Under the pieces are notes generated by a model. That model did no database searches and was not told the origin of the DNA. It saw only the letters and a list, made by a program, of their open reading frames with translations. From NCBI GenBank assembly GCA_905201285.1, contig CAJKNM010000010.1, positions 1 through 37,332 of the forward strand: a stretch of 37,332 nt of DNA, in the 5' to 3' direction. Made by a program: the position numbers and the translations under genes. Source of the DNA: an uncultured Eubacteriales bacterium (GTDB taxonomy: Bacteria; Bacillota; Clostridia; Monoglobales; Monoglobaceae). Below, one piece after another: positions 17,363 to 25,725 of this stretch. Position 1 is the stretch's first letter. Each line of letters begins with the position of its first letter.

Positions 17363-19093
17363 ATGAAAAAGCTTTATGTATTTGGAAGTTTACTTGCGGC
17401 GGCATTGATTCTGCAGGCCGGAGTATCGGCAGAGGGATTAAAGATTGAGCCGCAGGGCTCAGATGGTGCATACAAAATCAGCGGAAAGGCAGAAAAGAAT
17501 GCGCAGGTTCTGCTTCAGATTTTTGTTAAGGATGGGGAAAAGTGGAATAAAAAACCGCTTGGAACGGCTATTGAGAATTCTGTAAACAAATATGTCGGCT
17601 TCACCGATCAGACCGGTGCCGGCGAAAACGGTGAGTTCACATTTGATTTAAGCGTTGCCGGACTCAGCGAAAATTATGAAGCGTATGTATACAGCGGGGG
17701 CAAACAGATAGGAAGCGGAGAATTTAATTTCAGCAATAACGAAGAGTTTAAAGAAAAGGTCGGCGAGCTTACCGATATTGCACAGGGAAGCGATACGGAT
17801 GAGAAGAAAATTTCCGATGTAGCGGTTTATATAGAAACAAATAAAAAAGCACTCGGCCTATCATTTGAGCTTTATGAAAATATGAATGCCGCGGCTAAGA
17901 AAAACCTTGCAGAGCTGTTATTTAACACCGGGTTAAAGGACGGAAAGTTAAAAGCTGAAACAGGTTCGGATATAGAAAAGGCAAAGCTCACCTTCCGTAA
18001 TCTTTCGGCTGTGGCGGCTTTGAACGGAAGACAAACGCAGAATATTTTTGACTATAAAGAAGAGCTTGACTTTAAGTCAAGTGATATAAAGGACTGGTAT
18101 AACAAGGAGATTGTTAAAGAGACCATGCAAAGGTCTGTAACCGCCCGAATAAGCGGGAAGGGATTTAAGACCGAGAAAGAATATAATGATGCCTTAAAAG
18201 AGGCTTTAATACTTGAGGTTGTTAAAGAACCGGACGGTTGGGGAAATGTAAAGGCTATAATGGAGGATTTCTCCGATTTTATCGGAATAGACACTTCGAT
18301 AGGTACTCAGGGAAGGTATCAAAGCCTTGTCAAAAAGCAGTTTGCGGATAAGGCTGCCTTAAAGACGGCATATACCGATTATAAAGAACCGCCGGAAGGC
18401 GGAAACGGCGGCGGAGGTGGCCGCGGAAACGGCGGAAGCGGAGGTTTCAAGGCGGATTCGAGCATTTCAAAGGTAACGCCGCCCTCGCCGATTTCCACCA
18501 TGGATATGACAAAACAGCCGGTTCAGTTTTCGGACCTCGGTGATGTTGAGTGGGCAAGGGACGCGATAAAAGACCTGGCTGAAAAGGGAATTGTCTCGGG
18601 AAAGGATGCCGAGCATTTTGCCCCGAACGACAATATCACAAGAGAAGAGACTGCGAAAATAATTGCGGAGATATTTAAACTTTCGGGGTCGGGAAGCGTT
18701 CCGTTCGGCGATGTGACCTCCGATGACTGGTTTTATCCGTATGTTTCGGCGGTTTACAACAACAAAATTGTAAACGGAATAAGCGAAAATATGTTCGGAA
18801 GCGGACTTCCGGTAACAAGGCAGGATATGTGTACGATGATTTATAATGCGGTTTCGGCAAGCGGAACAGAACTTGATAAAAAGTTCGCTCAGAAGACATT
18901 TGAGGATAACGATATGATTTCACCGTATGCAGCCGAGGCTGTCGCTGTTCTTCAGACCGCTGGAATCATAAGCGGAGATGAAAATAATGAGTTCAAGCCG
19001 CAGGACGGTGCGACACGTGCTGAGGCGGCGGTAATGCTTCAACGGCTCTTGGCATATGTAAGTGTTTCGGAAACAGAGAATATGTCAAACTAA
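17363..19093 (+). CDS. Surface protein with three C-terminal SLH domains
   Basis: 576 residues. A signal peptide (about 1-23, ending GVSAEG) is followed by a beta module (about 25-125) whose pattern, YKISGKAEKNAQVLLQI to GEFTFDLSVAGLSENYEAYV, resembles the N-terminal modules of the three SGNH proteins. A mainly helical region (about 130-340) and a glycine-rich linker (about 343-363) come next. Three SLH repeats follow (about 388-445, 446-508 and 510-568), marked by ITREETAKIIAEIF, VTRQDMCTMIYNAV and ATRAEAAVMLQRLL. SLH trimers bind pyruvylated secondary cell-wall polymer, so this protein should sit on the cell wall. No enzyme motif is seen. aggagg lies about 11 bases before the ATG. It could tether glycan or other locus proteins to the cell, but no cohesin-like domain supports a cellulosome role. 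Confidence 0.88.
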   Translation: MKKLYVFGSLLAAALILQAGVSAEGLKIEPQGSDGAYKISGKAEKNAQVLLQIFVKDGEKWNKKPLGTAIENSVNKYVGFTDQTGAGENGEFTFDLSVAGLSENYEAYVYSGGKQIGSGEFNFSNNEEFKEKVGELTDIAQGSDTDEKKISDVAVYIETNKKALGLSFELYENMNAAAKKNLAELLFNTGLKDGKLKAETGSDIEKAKLTFRNLSAVAALNGRQTQNIFDYKEELDFKSSDIKDWYNKEIVKETMQRSVTARISGKGFKTEKEYNDALKEALILEVVKEPDGWGNVKAIMEDFSDFIGIDTSIGTQGRYQSLVKKQFADKAALKTAYTDYKEPPEGGNGGGGGRGNGGSGGFKADSSISKVTPPSPISTMDMTKQPVQFSDLGDVEWARDAIKDLAEKGIVSGKDAEHFAPNDNITREETAKIIAEIFKLSGSGSVPFGDVTSDDWFYPYVSAVYNNKIVNGISENMFGSGLPVTRQDMCTMIYNAVSASGTELDKKFAQKTFEDNDMISPYAAEAVAVLQTAGIISGDENNEFKPQDGATRAEAAVMLQRLLAYVSVSETENMSN

Positions 19094-19121
19094 GCAAAAT
19101 GTTACGGAGGGTTTAACAATA

Positions 19122-21809
19122 ATGAAAAAACGATTATTCTATAAGTATATTATTTGTATGCTGACGGTGGTTTCGGTATTTATGACTGCGTTTTCAACCG
19201 CTGCTTTCAGTGCGGATAGCGAATCGCCGAAAGCGGCGGAGGATGAAAGCAAGCTTATGAATTCGGAAAGTCTCGGAGTTCTTTCGGCTGTCGGAATCAT
19301 AACCGCGTTTGATGACGGTACCTACGGACTCAATCAGAACCTGACAAGGGCAGACCTCGCCGTGTATGCGGCACGTATGCTTGGCTATAACGAAGCCGAA
19401 ATAACCGAGAATACATATTTTAAAGACGTTCCCAATTATCATTGGGCGGCGTCGAGCGTCGAAAAGCTTGTGTCGCGGGGAATCATCTCTCCCGACACCG
19501 AATACAGGCCGGATGATAATGCAACTATGCTTGAAGTGATAAAGGTTATGGTTGGACTTGCCGGATATGACACCCTTGCTAAGGCAAAGGGCGGCTACCC
19601 GACAGGCTACCGGAGCGTCGCAAGTCAAATCGGAATTTTAAGCGGTGTTGACGAAGCCGGAGGTGATACCTGCCTTCGCTATAAGGCGTTTGAAATTATG
19701 TTTAATACGATGACGATAGATGCGCTTGAACAGACGATATACGGCGGTGAAACAGGAAAGTATGAAAAAACGGGCGAGACAATGCTCTCGCTTTATCACG
19801 ATATTTATAAGACCGAGGATAAGGTGAACGGCGTTTGGGGAATAAGTATTGACGAAAAAGAGAAGCCCGAGAAGGGAAAGCTTCGAGTTGGTGATAAGCT
19901 TATGTCGTCAGAGAATATAAAAAATTCCGAGAGCTTTCTCGGACATAGCGTTATATGCTACTTCCGCGACAACGGTAGTGATAAAACCGACAGATATGAA
20001 GCGATATATTTAAGAGCGGACGATAATTCCGTAAATATAAACGCCGATGACTTTGAGAGCTATAGCGGAGATTTGATACGCTATGTTGACAAAACCGACA
20101 AAACCCGAACGGCACAGGTTGACCCTGCGGCGGTGGTCGTGAAAAACGGTGCGGTTGTTTCACAAAATATAAGCGACGCATTTAAGATTGATTACGGAAC
20201 AATAGAGCTTGTAGGCGATTCGCTCTATAAAACGGTTATAATCAATGAAATAAAGAGCATTGTATGTGCATCTGTTGATACCACAAATCAGCTGATTTAT
20301 GCCGAGAACGGGAGATACACGCCTATAAGCATTAAGGATAACGGAAAAAGAACGGTAAAGATTCATCAGGACGGAGGTCTCGAGGTTGAGGACTCTGCTA
20401 TAAAGCGCGGAACGCTTTTAAGCGTGATTGAATCGGAAGATTATATTGATATAGCCATATCAACAAAGGAAATGACAGTCAAGATTGACAGTGTGAGAAC
20501 AGACGGTAAGTACCCTGTGATTAAATGCGGCGATGCCGAATATAAAATCCTGCCCGAGGTATATGTAACCGAAAAGATAAATATAAAGCCGGGTGCAAGC
20601 GTTAAGCTTCAGTTTAACACCCTTGACGTTGCCGCGGACGTTGAAACGGCGGCAGAGAGTGCCGGTGAAAAGTGGGCGTATGCCTTCCAAATGGCGAAGG
20701 AACAAGGCCTATCGGGTACGATTAAGCTTAAAATGTATACCTCTGACGGAGAATTAAATACATTTTATCTTACCGAGCAGGTTCGTATTGACGGTGACAG
20801 GTATAATCTGAGCCGTGATAATAATTTAGATACAGCGGCGGCCATACTTGAAAAACCTCAGATTATTATATACAAGCTGAACGAGGATGGAGAAATAAAG
20901 GAAATTGATACAAAAGAAAAGGGCAGTACCGAAAACGAAAACACCTTAAAGCTTTCTATGGAATGGGGAGAACATACATTTGTTCCGTGGACGCTCTTTC
21001 AGCCAATGAATTATGTTGAACAGACAACGCTTGTTCTTGCTGTTCCCGATGACGATGAAATATCATCGGCGTCGGCCGAGGATTTTTCGGTGTCAACGAT
21101 TAAGAGCCAAATAACATATCAGTGGTCGAGAAAGTATGAGTGTGAATCATATAAGCTTGACGGTTCGAAGTTTACCGAGGATATTGTGGTTATGAAAAAA
21201 TCGGGAAGCTCAAAACGCCGTATGTATGACAGCGGAAACTATATCTTTGTTGTAAATGATGTTATAGAAACGGTGAACCCGGACGGTGAACCTATTAAGG
21301 CTATAGAAGCGGTTGATCGAACAGGAGGCTATGTGACCTATACTATGTATAAAAATAAGCCCCTTTGTGACGACCGCACGGAAACAGGAAATCTTGAGGT
21401 CGGAAAGGGTGATTGCGTCATCGCTTCATACCAGACGGATACCGAGCTTCTTGCGCTTGAGATTATGTATGACGCAAGCGAGAAGAAGTGGACAGGTACA
21501 ACCACCGGATACAGAAAGAACAATATTGACGCGGACGTTAGAATTTCTATGGGATATTTCTATAAGTTCTACGGCGAATACGGAACATGGTCATATCCGC
21601 CGAATAAGGGAATATCCGAGGACGAGGGCGGAAAGCTTACTGATGTAAGCATCCTTATGGTAGAGAATAACAGAGGAAGGTTTAATATCCACAAGGGCGA
21701 TTCATCAGAACTTAAGGCATATGTTGATGCAAGAAACAACTGTTCAAAGATTATTGCTCAGGCAAATAAGTGCCAGCCGCGTGTAATTGTAATTTATAAC
21801 GAGGATTAA
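19122..21809 (+). CDS. Large surface protein with N-terminal (degenerate) SLH repeats and long beta-rich region
   Basis: 895 residues from the ATG at 19122, set by acggaggg; an in-frame ATG farther up lies inside the preceding gene and is not used. A signal peptide (about 1-30, FSTAAFSA) is followed by three SLH-like repeats (about 38-205). The first, LTRADLAVYAARML, is good; the second and third (ATMLEVIKVMVGLA, LRYKAFEIMFNTM) have lost the TRAE core. The remaining 690 residues look like a string of small beta units with alternating charged and hydrophobic stretches. I recognise no family in them: no catalytic motif, cohesin, dockerin or sortase signal. It is the middle gene of a three-gene SLH cluster, 28 and 18 bases from its neighbours, suggesting the three products act together on the wall. 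Function unknown. Confidence 0.82.
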   Translation: MKKRLFYKYIICMLTVVSVFMTAFSTAAFSADSESPKAAEDESKLMNSESLGVLSAVGIITAFDDGTYGLNQNLTRADLAVYAARMLGYNEAEITENTYFKDVPNYHWAASSVEKLVSRGIISPDTEYRPDDNATMLEVIKVMVGLAGYDTLAKAKGGYPTGYRSVASQIGILSGVDEAGGDTCLRYKAFEIMFNTMTIDALEQTIYGGETGKYEKTGETMLSLYHDIYKTEDKVNGVWGISIDEKEKPEKGKLRVGDKLMSSENIKNSESFLGHSVICYFRDNGSDKTDRYEAIYLRADDNSVNINADDFESYSGDLIRYVDKTDKTRTAQVDPAAVVVKNGAVVSQNISDAFKIDYGTIELVGDSLYKTVIINEIKSIVCASVDTTNQLIYAENGRYTPISIKDNGKRTVKIHQDGGLEVEDSAIKRGTLLSVIESEDYIDIAISTKEMTVKIDSVRTDGKYPVIKCGDAEYKILPEVYVTEKINIKPGASVKLQFNTLDVAADVETAAESAGEKWAYAFQMAKEQGLSGTIKLKMYTSDGELNTFYLTEQVRIDGDRYNLSRDNNLDTAAAILEKPQIIIYKLNEDGEIKEIDTKEKGSTENENTLKLSMEWGEHTFVPWTLFQPMNYVEQTTLVLAVPDDDEISSASAEDFSVSTIKSQITYQWSRKYECESYKLDGSKFTEDIVVMKKSGSSKRRMYDSGNYIFVVNDVIETVNPDGEPIKAIEAVDRTGGYVTYTMYKNKPLCDDRTETGNLEVGKGDCVIASYQTDTELLALEIMYDASEKKWTGTTTGYRKNNIDADVRISMGYFYKFYGEYGTWSYPPNKGISEDEGGKLTDVSILMVENNRGRFNIHKGDSSELKAYVDARNNCSKIIAQANKCQPRVIVIYNED

Positions 21810-21827
21810 GACAGGGGGGTCAGAACA

Positions 21828-23114
21828 ATGAAAAGGCTTATAAACGGATTAAAAAGGCTTACCGCCGTTGCGGCGACAGCCGCGCTTATCGCGGCGGGGC
21901 TTCCCTCGGTTTGTGCCGAGGAAGCGGCGGGTAAACTTGAAAGGCCGTCAAACGTCATTCTAAAGGATAAGAGTAATTCAACCGTCAGTTATCTTTATAA
22001 CTTCACACTTGGTATTTCGTATGATAAAGACAGCGCGCTTTCAGAGTTTGTTAAAAACGGGGAATATAAAAAAGCGGTTGCACAGGTCGATTGGAGCATA
22101 GACAGCGAGAATAATTGGATTTATAACGAGTTTAAGGATAAGTGGGATACCATTTCATCGGATAACTCAAAGATATGGGACTATTCCGGCTGTGACGGTG
22201 ACGAGAGTGCAAGGCTTACGGCAGATAAGACTCAGGAGAGGGATATATTAAAACTCTATCATGCGGCGGATAAGGAATGGAGCGAGTCCGGCTTAAAGGA
22301 AAGAGTAGCGGCGTATACATACACCTTAAAGGACGCGTATATCACAGATGTTCCTCTGATTGATTTAAAGCATCATACAATCTATGTGCGCGTCAGGTAC
22401 GCGGTTGAGACAAATAAAGGCGAATTTATGTTATCTGATTGGTCAGACACAGCGGCGATAGGTAAGGACGAAAAGCCGTTCGACAATTCGGGAAATGACA
22501 ATCCGAATAAGAATGACGAACCGAAAATCGACGTCAGCTGGACAGGCGTGTCCGACTGGGCGGCGGATTCGGTGAAAGCCGCCGCCGAGCTCGGGCTTTA
22601 TCCGAAGGTTTTGGATAAAGAAAATCTCACCCGTTCGATAAATCGCCGCGAGTTTGCGGGGATTGTCGTTTCGCTTTTAAACGGCCTTGGATTAGAGACA
22701 ACGCTTCCGGCGGAGAATCCGTTCTCGGACACGCGCGATATAAACGTGCTTAAGGCTTATAATGCGGGCATTATGCTCGGAAAGTCACCCGATATGTTCA
22801 TTCCTATGGAGGCGATAACACGTGAAGAAACAGCGGTAATCCTCGACAGAGTATACAAGGCGGCGTATAAAAGCGGCGTGATGAAGGAACTTTCGGCGGT
22901 TAAAGACGTGAAATTTTCAGATGACGGAGATATTTCTGTCTGGGCTAAAGATGCGGTCTATGAGATGGCGTCGGCGGGAATAATCGAGGGCGTCGGCGGG
23001 GGTAACTTCGCACCGAAAAACATCACCGCCGAGCAGGTAAGAGCAGGCTATGCAAACACCTCTATAGAACAGGCGCTTGCACTTTCTCTGAGACTTTATA
23101 GACTTAAAAAATAA
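21828..23114 (+). CDS. Surface protein with C-terminal SLH repeats
   Basis: 428 residues. A signal peptide (about 1-30, ending SVCAEEA) is followed by an uncharacterised beta-rich domain (about 38-220) rich in tryptophan and charge (VDWSIDSENNWIYNEF). A short Asp/Asn/Lys-rich linker (NDNPNKNDEP) leads to SLH-type repeats over about 240-425, seen in INRREFAGIVVSLLNGLG, ITREETAVILDRVY and a weak third repeat. The protein should bind the cell wall and present its N-terminal domain outward. That domain could bind glycan, but I see nothing specific. It closes the long operon begun at 4849; the next gene has its own promoter. Confidence 0.85.
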   Translation: MKRLINGLKRLTAVAATAALIAAGLPSVCAEEAAGKLERPSNVILKDKSNSTVSYLYNFTLGISYDKDSALSEFVKNGEYKKAVAQVDWSIDSENNWIYNEFKDKWDTISSDNSKIWDYSGCDGDESARLTADKTQERDILKLYHAADKEWSESGLKERVAAYTYTLKDAYITDVPLIDLKHHTIYVRVRYAVETNKGEFMLSDWSDTAAIGKDEKPFDNSGNDNPNKNDEPKIDVSWTGVSDWAADSVKAAAELGLYPKVLDKENLTRSINRREFAGIVVSLLNGLGLETTLPAENPFSDTRDINVLKAYNAGIMLGKSPDMFIPMEAITREETAVILDRVYKAAYKSGVMKELSAVKDVKFSDDGDISVWAKDAVYEMASAGIIEGVGGGNFAPKNITAEQVRAGYANTSIEQALALSLRLYRLKK

Positions 23115-23118
23115 AAAG

Positions 23119-23203
23119 ATGTCCGAAATGAGGGTGTATTTGGCGCGTTTGTGTCCTTGTATGCCCTCTGACAAATTGCTATAATAATGGTATAAGTTAA
23201 GCA
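23119..23203 (+). promoter_or_regulatory. Second-operon promoter with blocks shared with 4742-4826
   Basis: Blocks in order: ATGTC (23119-23123), TGGC (23141-23144), TTGTGTCCTTGT (23149-23160) with -35 TTGTAT (23157-23162), a 17-base spacer, -10 TATAAT (23180-23185), then AATGGTATAAGTTAAGCA to 23203. From the -10 onward, 20 of 24 positions match the copy at 4803-4826. A second pairing, CTGACA (23168-23173) with TATAAG (23191-23196), also has 17-base spacing. An imperfect dyad, gagggtgtat (23130-23139) with gtatgccctc (23159-23168), overlaps the -35. It drives the gene at 23284 and likely the esterase genes after it. Confidence 0.75.
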
Positions 23204-23263
23204 CGGCATATGTGATAAATGCATAAATATTAAGTGCTTTTATCATAAATTTAAGATGCCGTG
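23199..23263 (+). promoter_or_regulatory. Structured 5' leader with alternative hairpins
   Basis: cacggcat (23202-23209) can pair with atgccgtg (23256-23263), enclosing tgataaa (23213-23219) with tttatca (23239-23245). Alternatively aagcac (23199-23204) can pair with gtgctt (23234-23239), which competes for the same bases. The structure ends about 7 bases before aggagg (23271-23276) and 20 bases before the ATG at 23284. It does not match a riboswitch class I know. It may influence mRNA stability or translation; no function is shown. Confidence 0.45.
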
Positions 23264-23283
23264 AAGTATGAGGAGGAAATATA

Positions 23284-25713
23284 ATGTATAAAAAAGGTTT
23301 AAAAAAGCTAATGTCGTGTTTTTTGTCGGCGGTCACGGTTTGTACACTTTTATCCGGAATTTCTCTTCCGACCTATGCGGATGAGATGAAACAAGTTGTC
23401 TTTGATGATGATTTTGAGGACGAGAATCGTACGGGTTCTTACACAATAACACAGGGCAAAGTAAGAAACGATGACAAGACACAAATTATTTCAACCGATA
23501 AAAGTCAGGTTAAAGAAGAAGGGGATAGCAACAATGCATTAAGACTCTTTTCGGATTCCTCCGCGAAGTTCACTTTTGATAAAGAATTTAATAAAAATGA
23601 CGGGGTTTTGCATATTCAATTTGATATGAAGGGCACTCAGTTAACGCCGGAAGGTTTAAGTTTTAAACTTTATAATGAAAACAATAACGACTATACGTTC
23701 CTGCAATTAGGAGACAATAAGCTGAATCCGCCGGCAACGGATAATAACTGGAAGGGTGACACAATTTTAGGTAAGGGCATAACCGGGTACTATAAGCGTA
23801 CGTATGATGCAGCGAAGGACGCGTATATAAATGAGGATGAGAGTCCCAGCTATGGTGAAGTTTATATAGACGGGGCTAAAATAACCGATTCAACTAAATA
23901 TGAACAGGCAAATATATATAATAAGGTTAACGTTTATATCGATTTAAAGAACAGTATAGTCGGTTATGATATAAACGGTCAGAGCTTTACAAAAATGACA
24001 TCGGATTTTTATGCATGGAACACCAATAACAAACCCGAGCTTACACAGATAAAAAGTTTTTCACTTGCGTCCCACAAAAGAGATTGGACGGGAAAGGCTG
24101 ACCCTCAGCTTTATTACGGCGACATATACTATGATAATGTAAAAGCCGAGATAATTAAAAATAAGTCCCTCGGCGATGTTATGTTCACAGGTGTTTATGA
24201 TATTCCGTCATTTGTTGACTTCGACAGCTTTACCGTGGGAAAGGACGGCATGGTTAACTTCCCGGAGGAGAATTCAAATATTGCGCATAAGGGAACGCTT
24301 GACCTTTCGTTTAATCAGACCTATAACAGCGGAAAGTTATATATAGGCTTTGACATAGGCGAAACCAGGGAAGGAACAGATGCAACGGGAGTCGATGCTT
24401 GGACAATAGCGAAAACGATCCGTAATTTTAGTGTTAAAGCTACAGACGGTAAGGATGTTCAAATAGCCGGTATCGTATCGGATTCTCTAGGTCTGCAGAA
24501 TCTAAATGATTGGCAAAAGACCACCGGTAATGTTAAAATCAACCGTAGTAAGGGAAAAACCGACAGAATAGACCTTATTCTTGATTTTGATAACAGCAGA
24601 ATAAGCGGATACCTTAACGGTGTGAAGTTTAAAGCTGAACAAAATATGGATAAGGGAACTGTAAGAGATTTGTCTGTTCTTTTAAACGGGGTTAAAGGGT
24701 TTAGTATACGAGCAGAAAGAGAAACAGAACCTTCATTTGTTACCGATAACTTCAAAGTCACACACTTTGACGAGGGTCTTACCGCTATTCCGACCGTAAA
24801 CAAAGCTGCTAATACAGTGGATATCGAGTTCGGAACCTCTCTTACCGAGGATGAAATGAACTATCTCACAGGTGATGAAAACGCGTCTAAATGGACGGTT
24901 GATAATAACATAAATGTAACCAAAGCGGAAAAGCTCACTCAAAGCAGGATTCGCCTTACCGTAAGCGATATAGCGGATAATACGGTTTATACTCTTACCG
25001 TTCCTAAGGTTATCGACGCTGACGGAAATGAGCAGGCTATATCGGGCGTGGCGGAGACTAAATTAAACGCTGATACGATTAAGTATTCCGTATTGAAAAA
25101 CATAAAAAACATTACGCTCACCGGAGTTGACGGCAAGTCAATGTTCCTTTCAAATGCCGAACCGGGCGCAAAGGTGATCACCGTTGACGCTGACTTTACC
25201 CCGTCAAGCATTACCTTGAAAAAAGGTGAAATGAACGTAGACGGAACGAATGAAGGAAATACGCTGACGCTTAACAGCTTCCTTGAAAAAGGCAACTACA
25301 CCCTCGATGTAGACGGCTTTGTATATAACTTCACCGTAGGTGAGGGAAGCTATACTGTTTCAGACTATGGCTTTGTTGATGCTGACGGAAATGCTCTGAC
25401 AGATGAAAAGGCGATGTTAAACGGCGGAAGCTATAAGTTTAAAGTTTCGGCTAAGAACACAACGGGCGACAACTCTAAGTCTTTATACGCGATTGTTGCA
25501 TATTACGGCGAGAATAATAAGATGCTCGGAGTGGAAAAGACCGAGGTCAAAAACGCAGAAGGAATCACTGACGGCTATGCTATACAGAGTGGAGTGGTAG
25601 ATTTTACCGTTACTGTTCCGGAGGGCGGAAGTGTAAAGTGCGTCAAGGCCTTTATGTGGGACAGCCTTAATAAAATAAAGCCGATACTGAAGAGCGTAGA
25701 AGTTACTAATTAA
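23284..25713 (+). CDS. Secreted protein with two jelly-roll domains and Ig-like modules
   Basis: 809 residues. A signal peptide ends near LPTYADE (about 33). Two concanavalin/LamG-like domains follow, about 36-290 (from VVFDDDFEDENRTG to IYYDNVKAEI) and about 305-500 (from IPSFVDFDSFTVGKDG to FVTDNFKVTHFDEG). Each has the 'NxxxYID/DLILDF...SGYLNGV' strand pattern. An SbsA-type Ig-like domain lies at about 503-598 (FGTSLTEDEMNYLTG), then a beta region, and a C-terminal module (about 690-809) with SLYAIVAYYGENNKM and VKAFMWDSLNKIKPIL. It resembles the 11718-13283 protein with a duplicated jelly roll. No catalytic motif was identified. aggaggaaat precedes the ATG. A substrate-binding or adhesive role is the best inference; some jelly-roll folds are hydrolases or lyases, so an enzyme is not excluded. 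Confidence 0.75.
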   Translation: MYKKGLKKLMSCFLSAVTVCTLLSGISLPTYADEMKQVVFDDDFEDENRTGSYTITQGKVRNDDKTQIISTDKSQVKEEGDSNNALRLFSDSSAKFTFDKEFNKNDGVLHIQFDMKGTQLTPEGLSFKLYNENNNDYTFLQLGDNKLNPPATDNNWKGDTILGKGITGYYKRTYDAAKDAYINEDESPSYGEVYIDGAKITDSTKYEQANIYNKVNVYIDLKNSIVGYDINGQSFTKMTSDFYAWNTNNKPELTQIKSFSLASHKRDWTGKADPQLYYGDIYYDNVKAEIIKNKSLGDVMFTGVYDIPSFVDFDSFTVGKDGMVNFPEENSNIAHKGTLDLSFNQTYNSGKLYIGFDIGETREGTDATGVDAWTIAKTIRNFSVKATDGKDVQIAGIVSDSLGLQNLNDWQKTTGNVKINRSKGKTDRIDLILDFDNSRISGYLNGVKFKAEQNMDKGTVRDLSVLLNGVKGFSIRAERETEPSFVTDNFKVTHFDEGLTAIPTVNKAANTVDIEFGTSLTEDEMNYLTGDENASKWTVDNNINVTKAEKLTQSRIRLTVSDIADNTVYTLTVPKVIDADGNEQAISGVAETKLNADTIKYSVLKNIKNITLTGVDGKSMFLSNAEPGAKVITVDADFTPSSITLKKGEMNVDGTNEGNTLTLNSFLEKGNYTLDVDGFVYNFTVGEGSYTVSDYGFVDADGNALTDEKAMLNGGSYKFKVSAKNTTGDNSKSLYAIVAYYGENNKMLGVEKTEVKNAEGITDGYAIQSGVVDFTVTVPEGGSVKCVKAFMWDSLNKIKPILKSVEVTN

Positions 25714-25725
25714 CGGGAGAAAAAA

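Noticed and set aside
17363..23114. Cellulosome scaffoldin
   Set aside because: SLH domains occur, but no cohesin modules are visible in these proteins and no dockerins in the enzymes.
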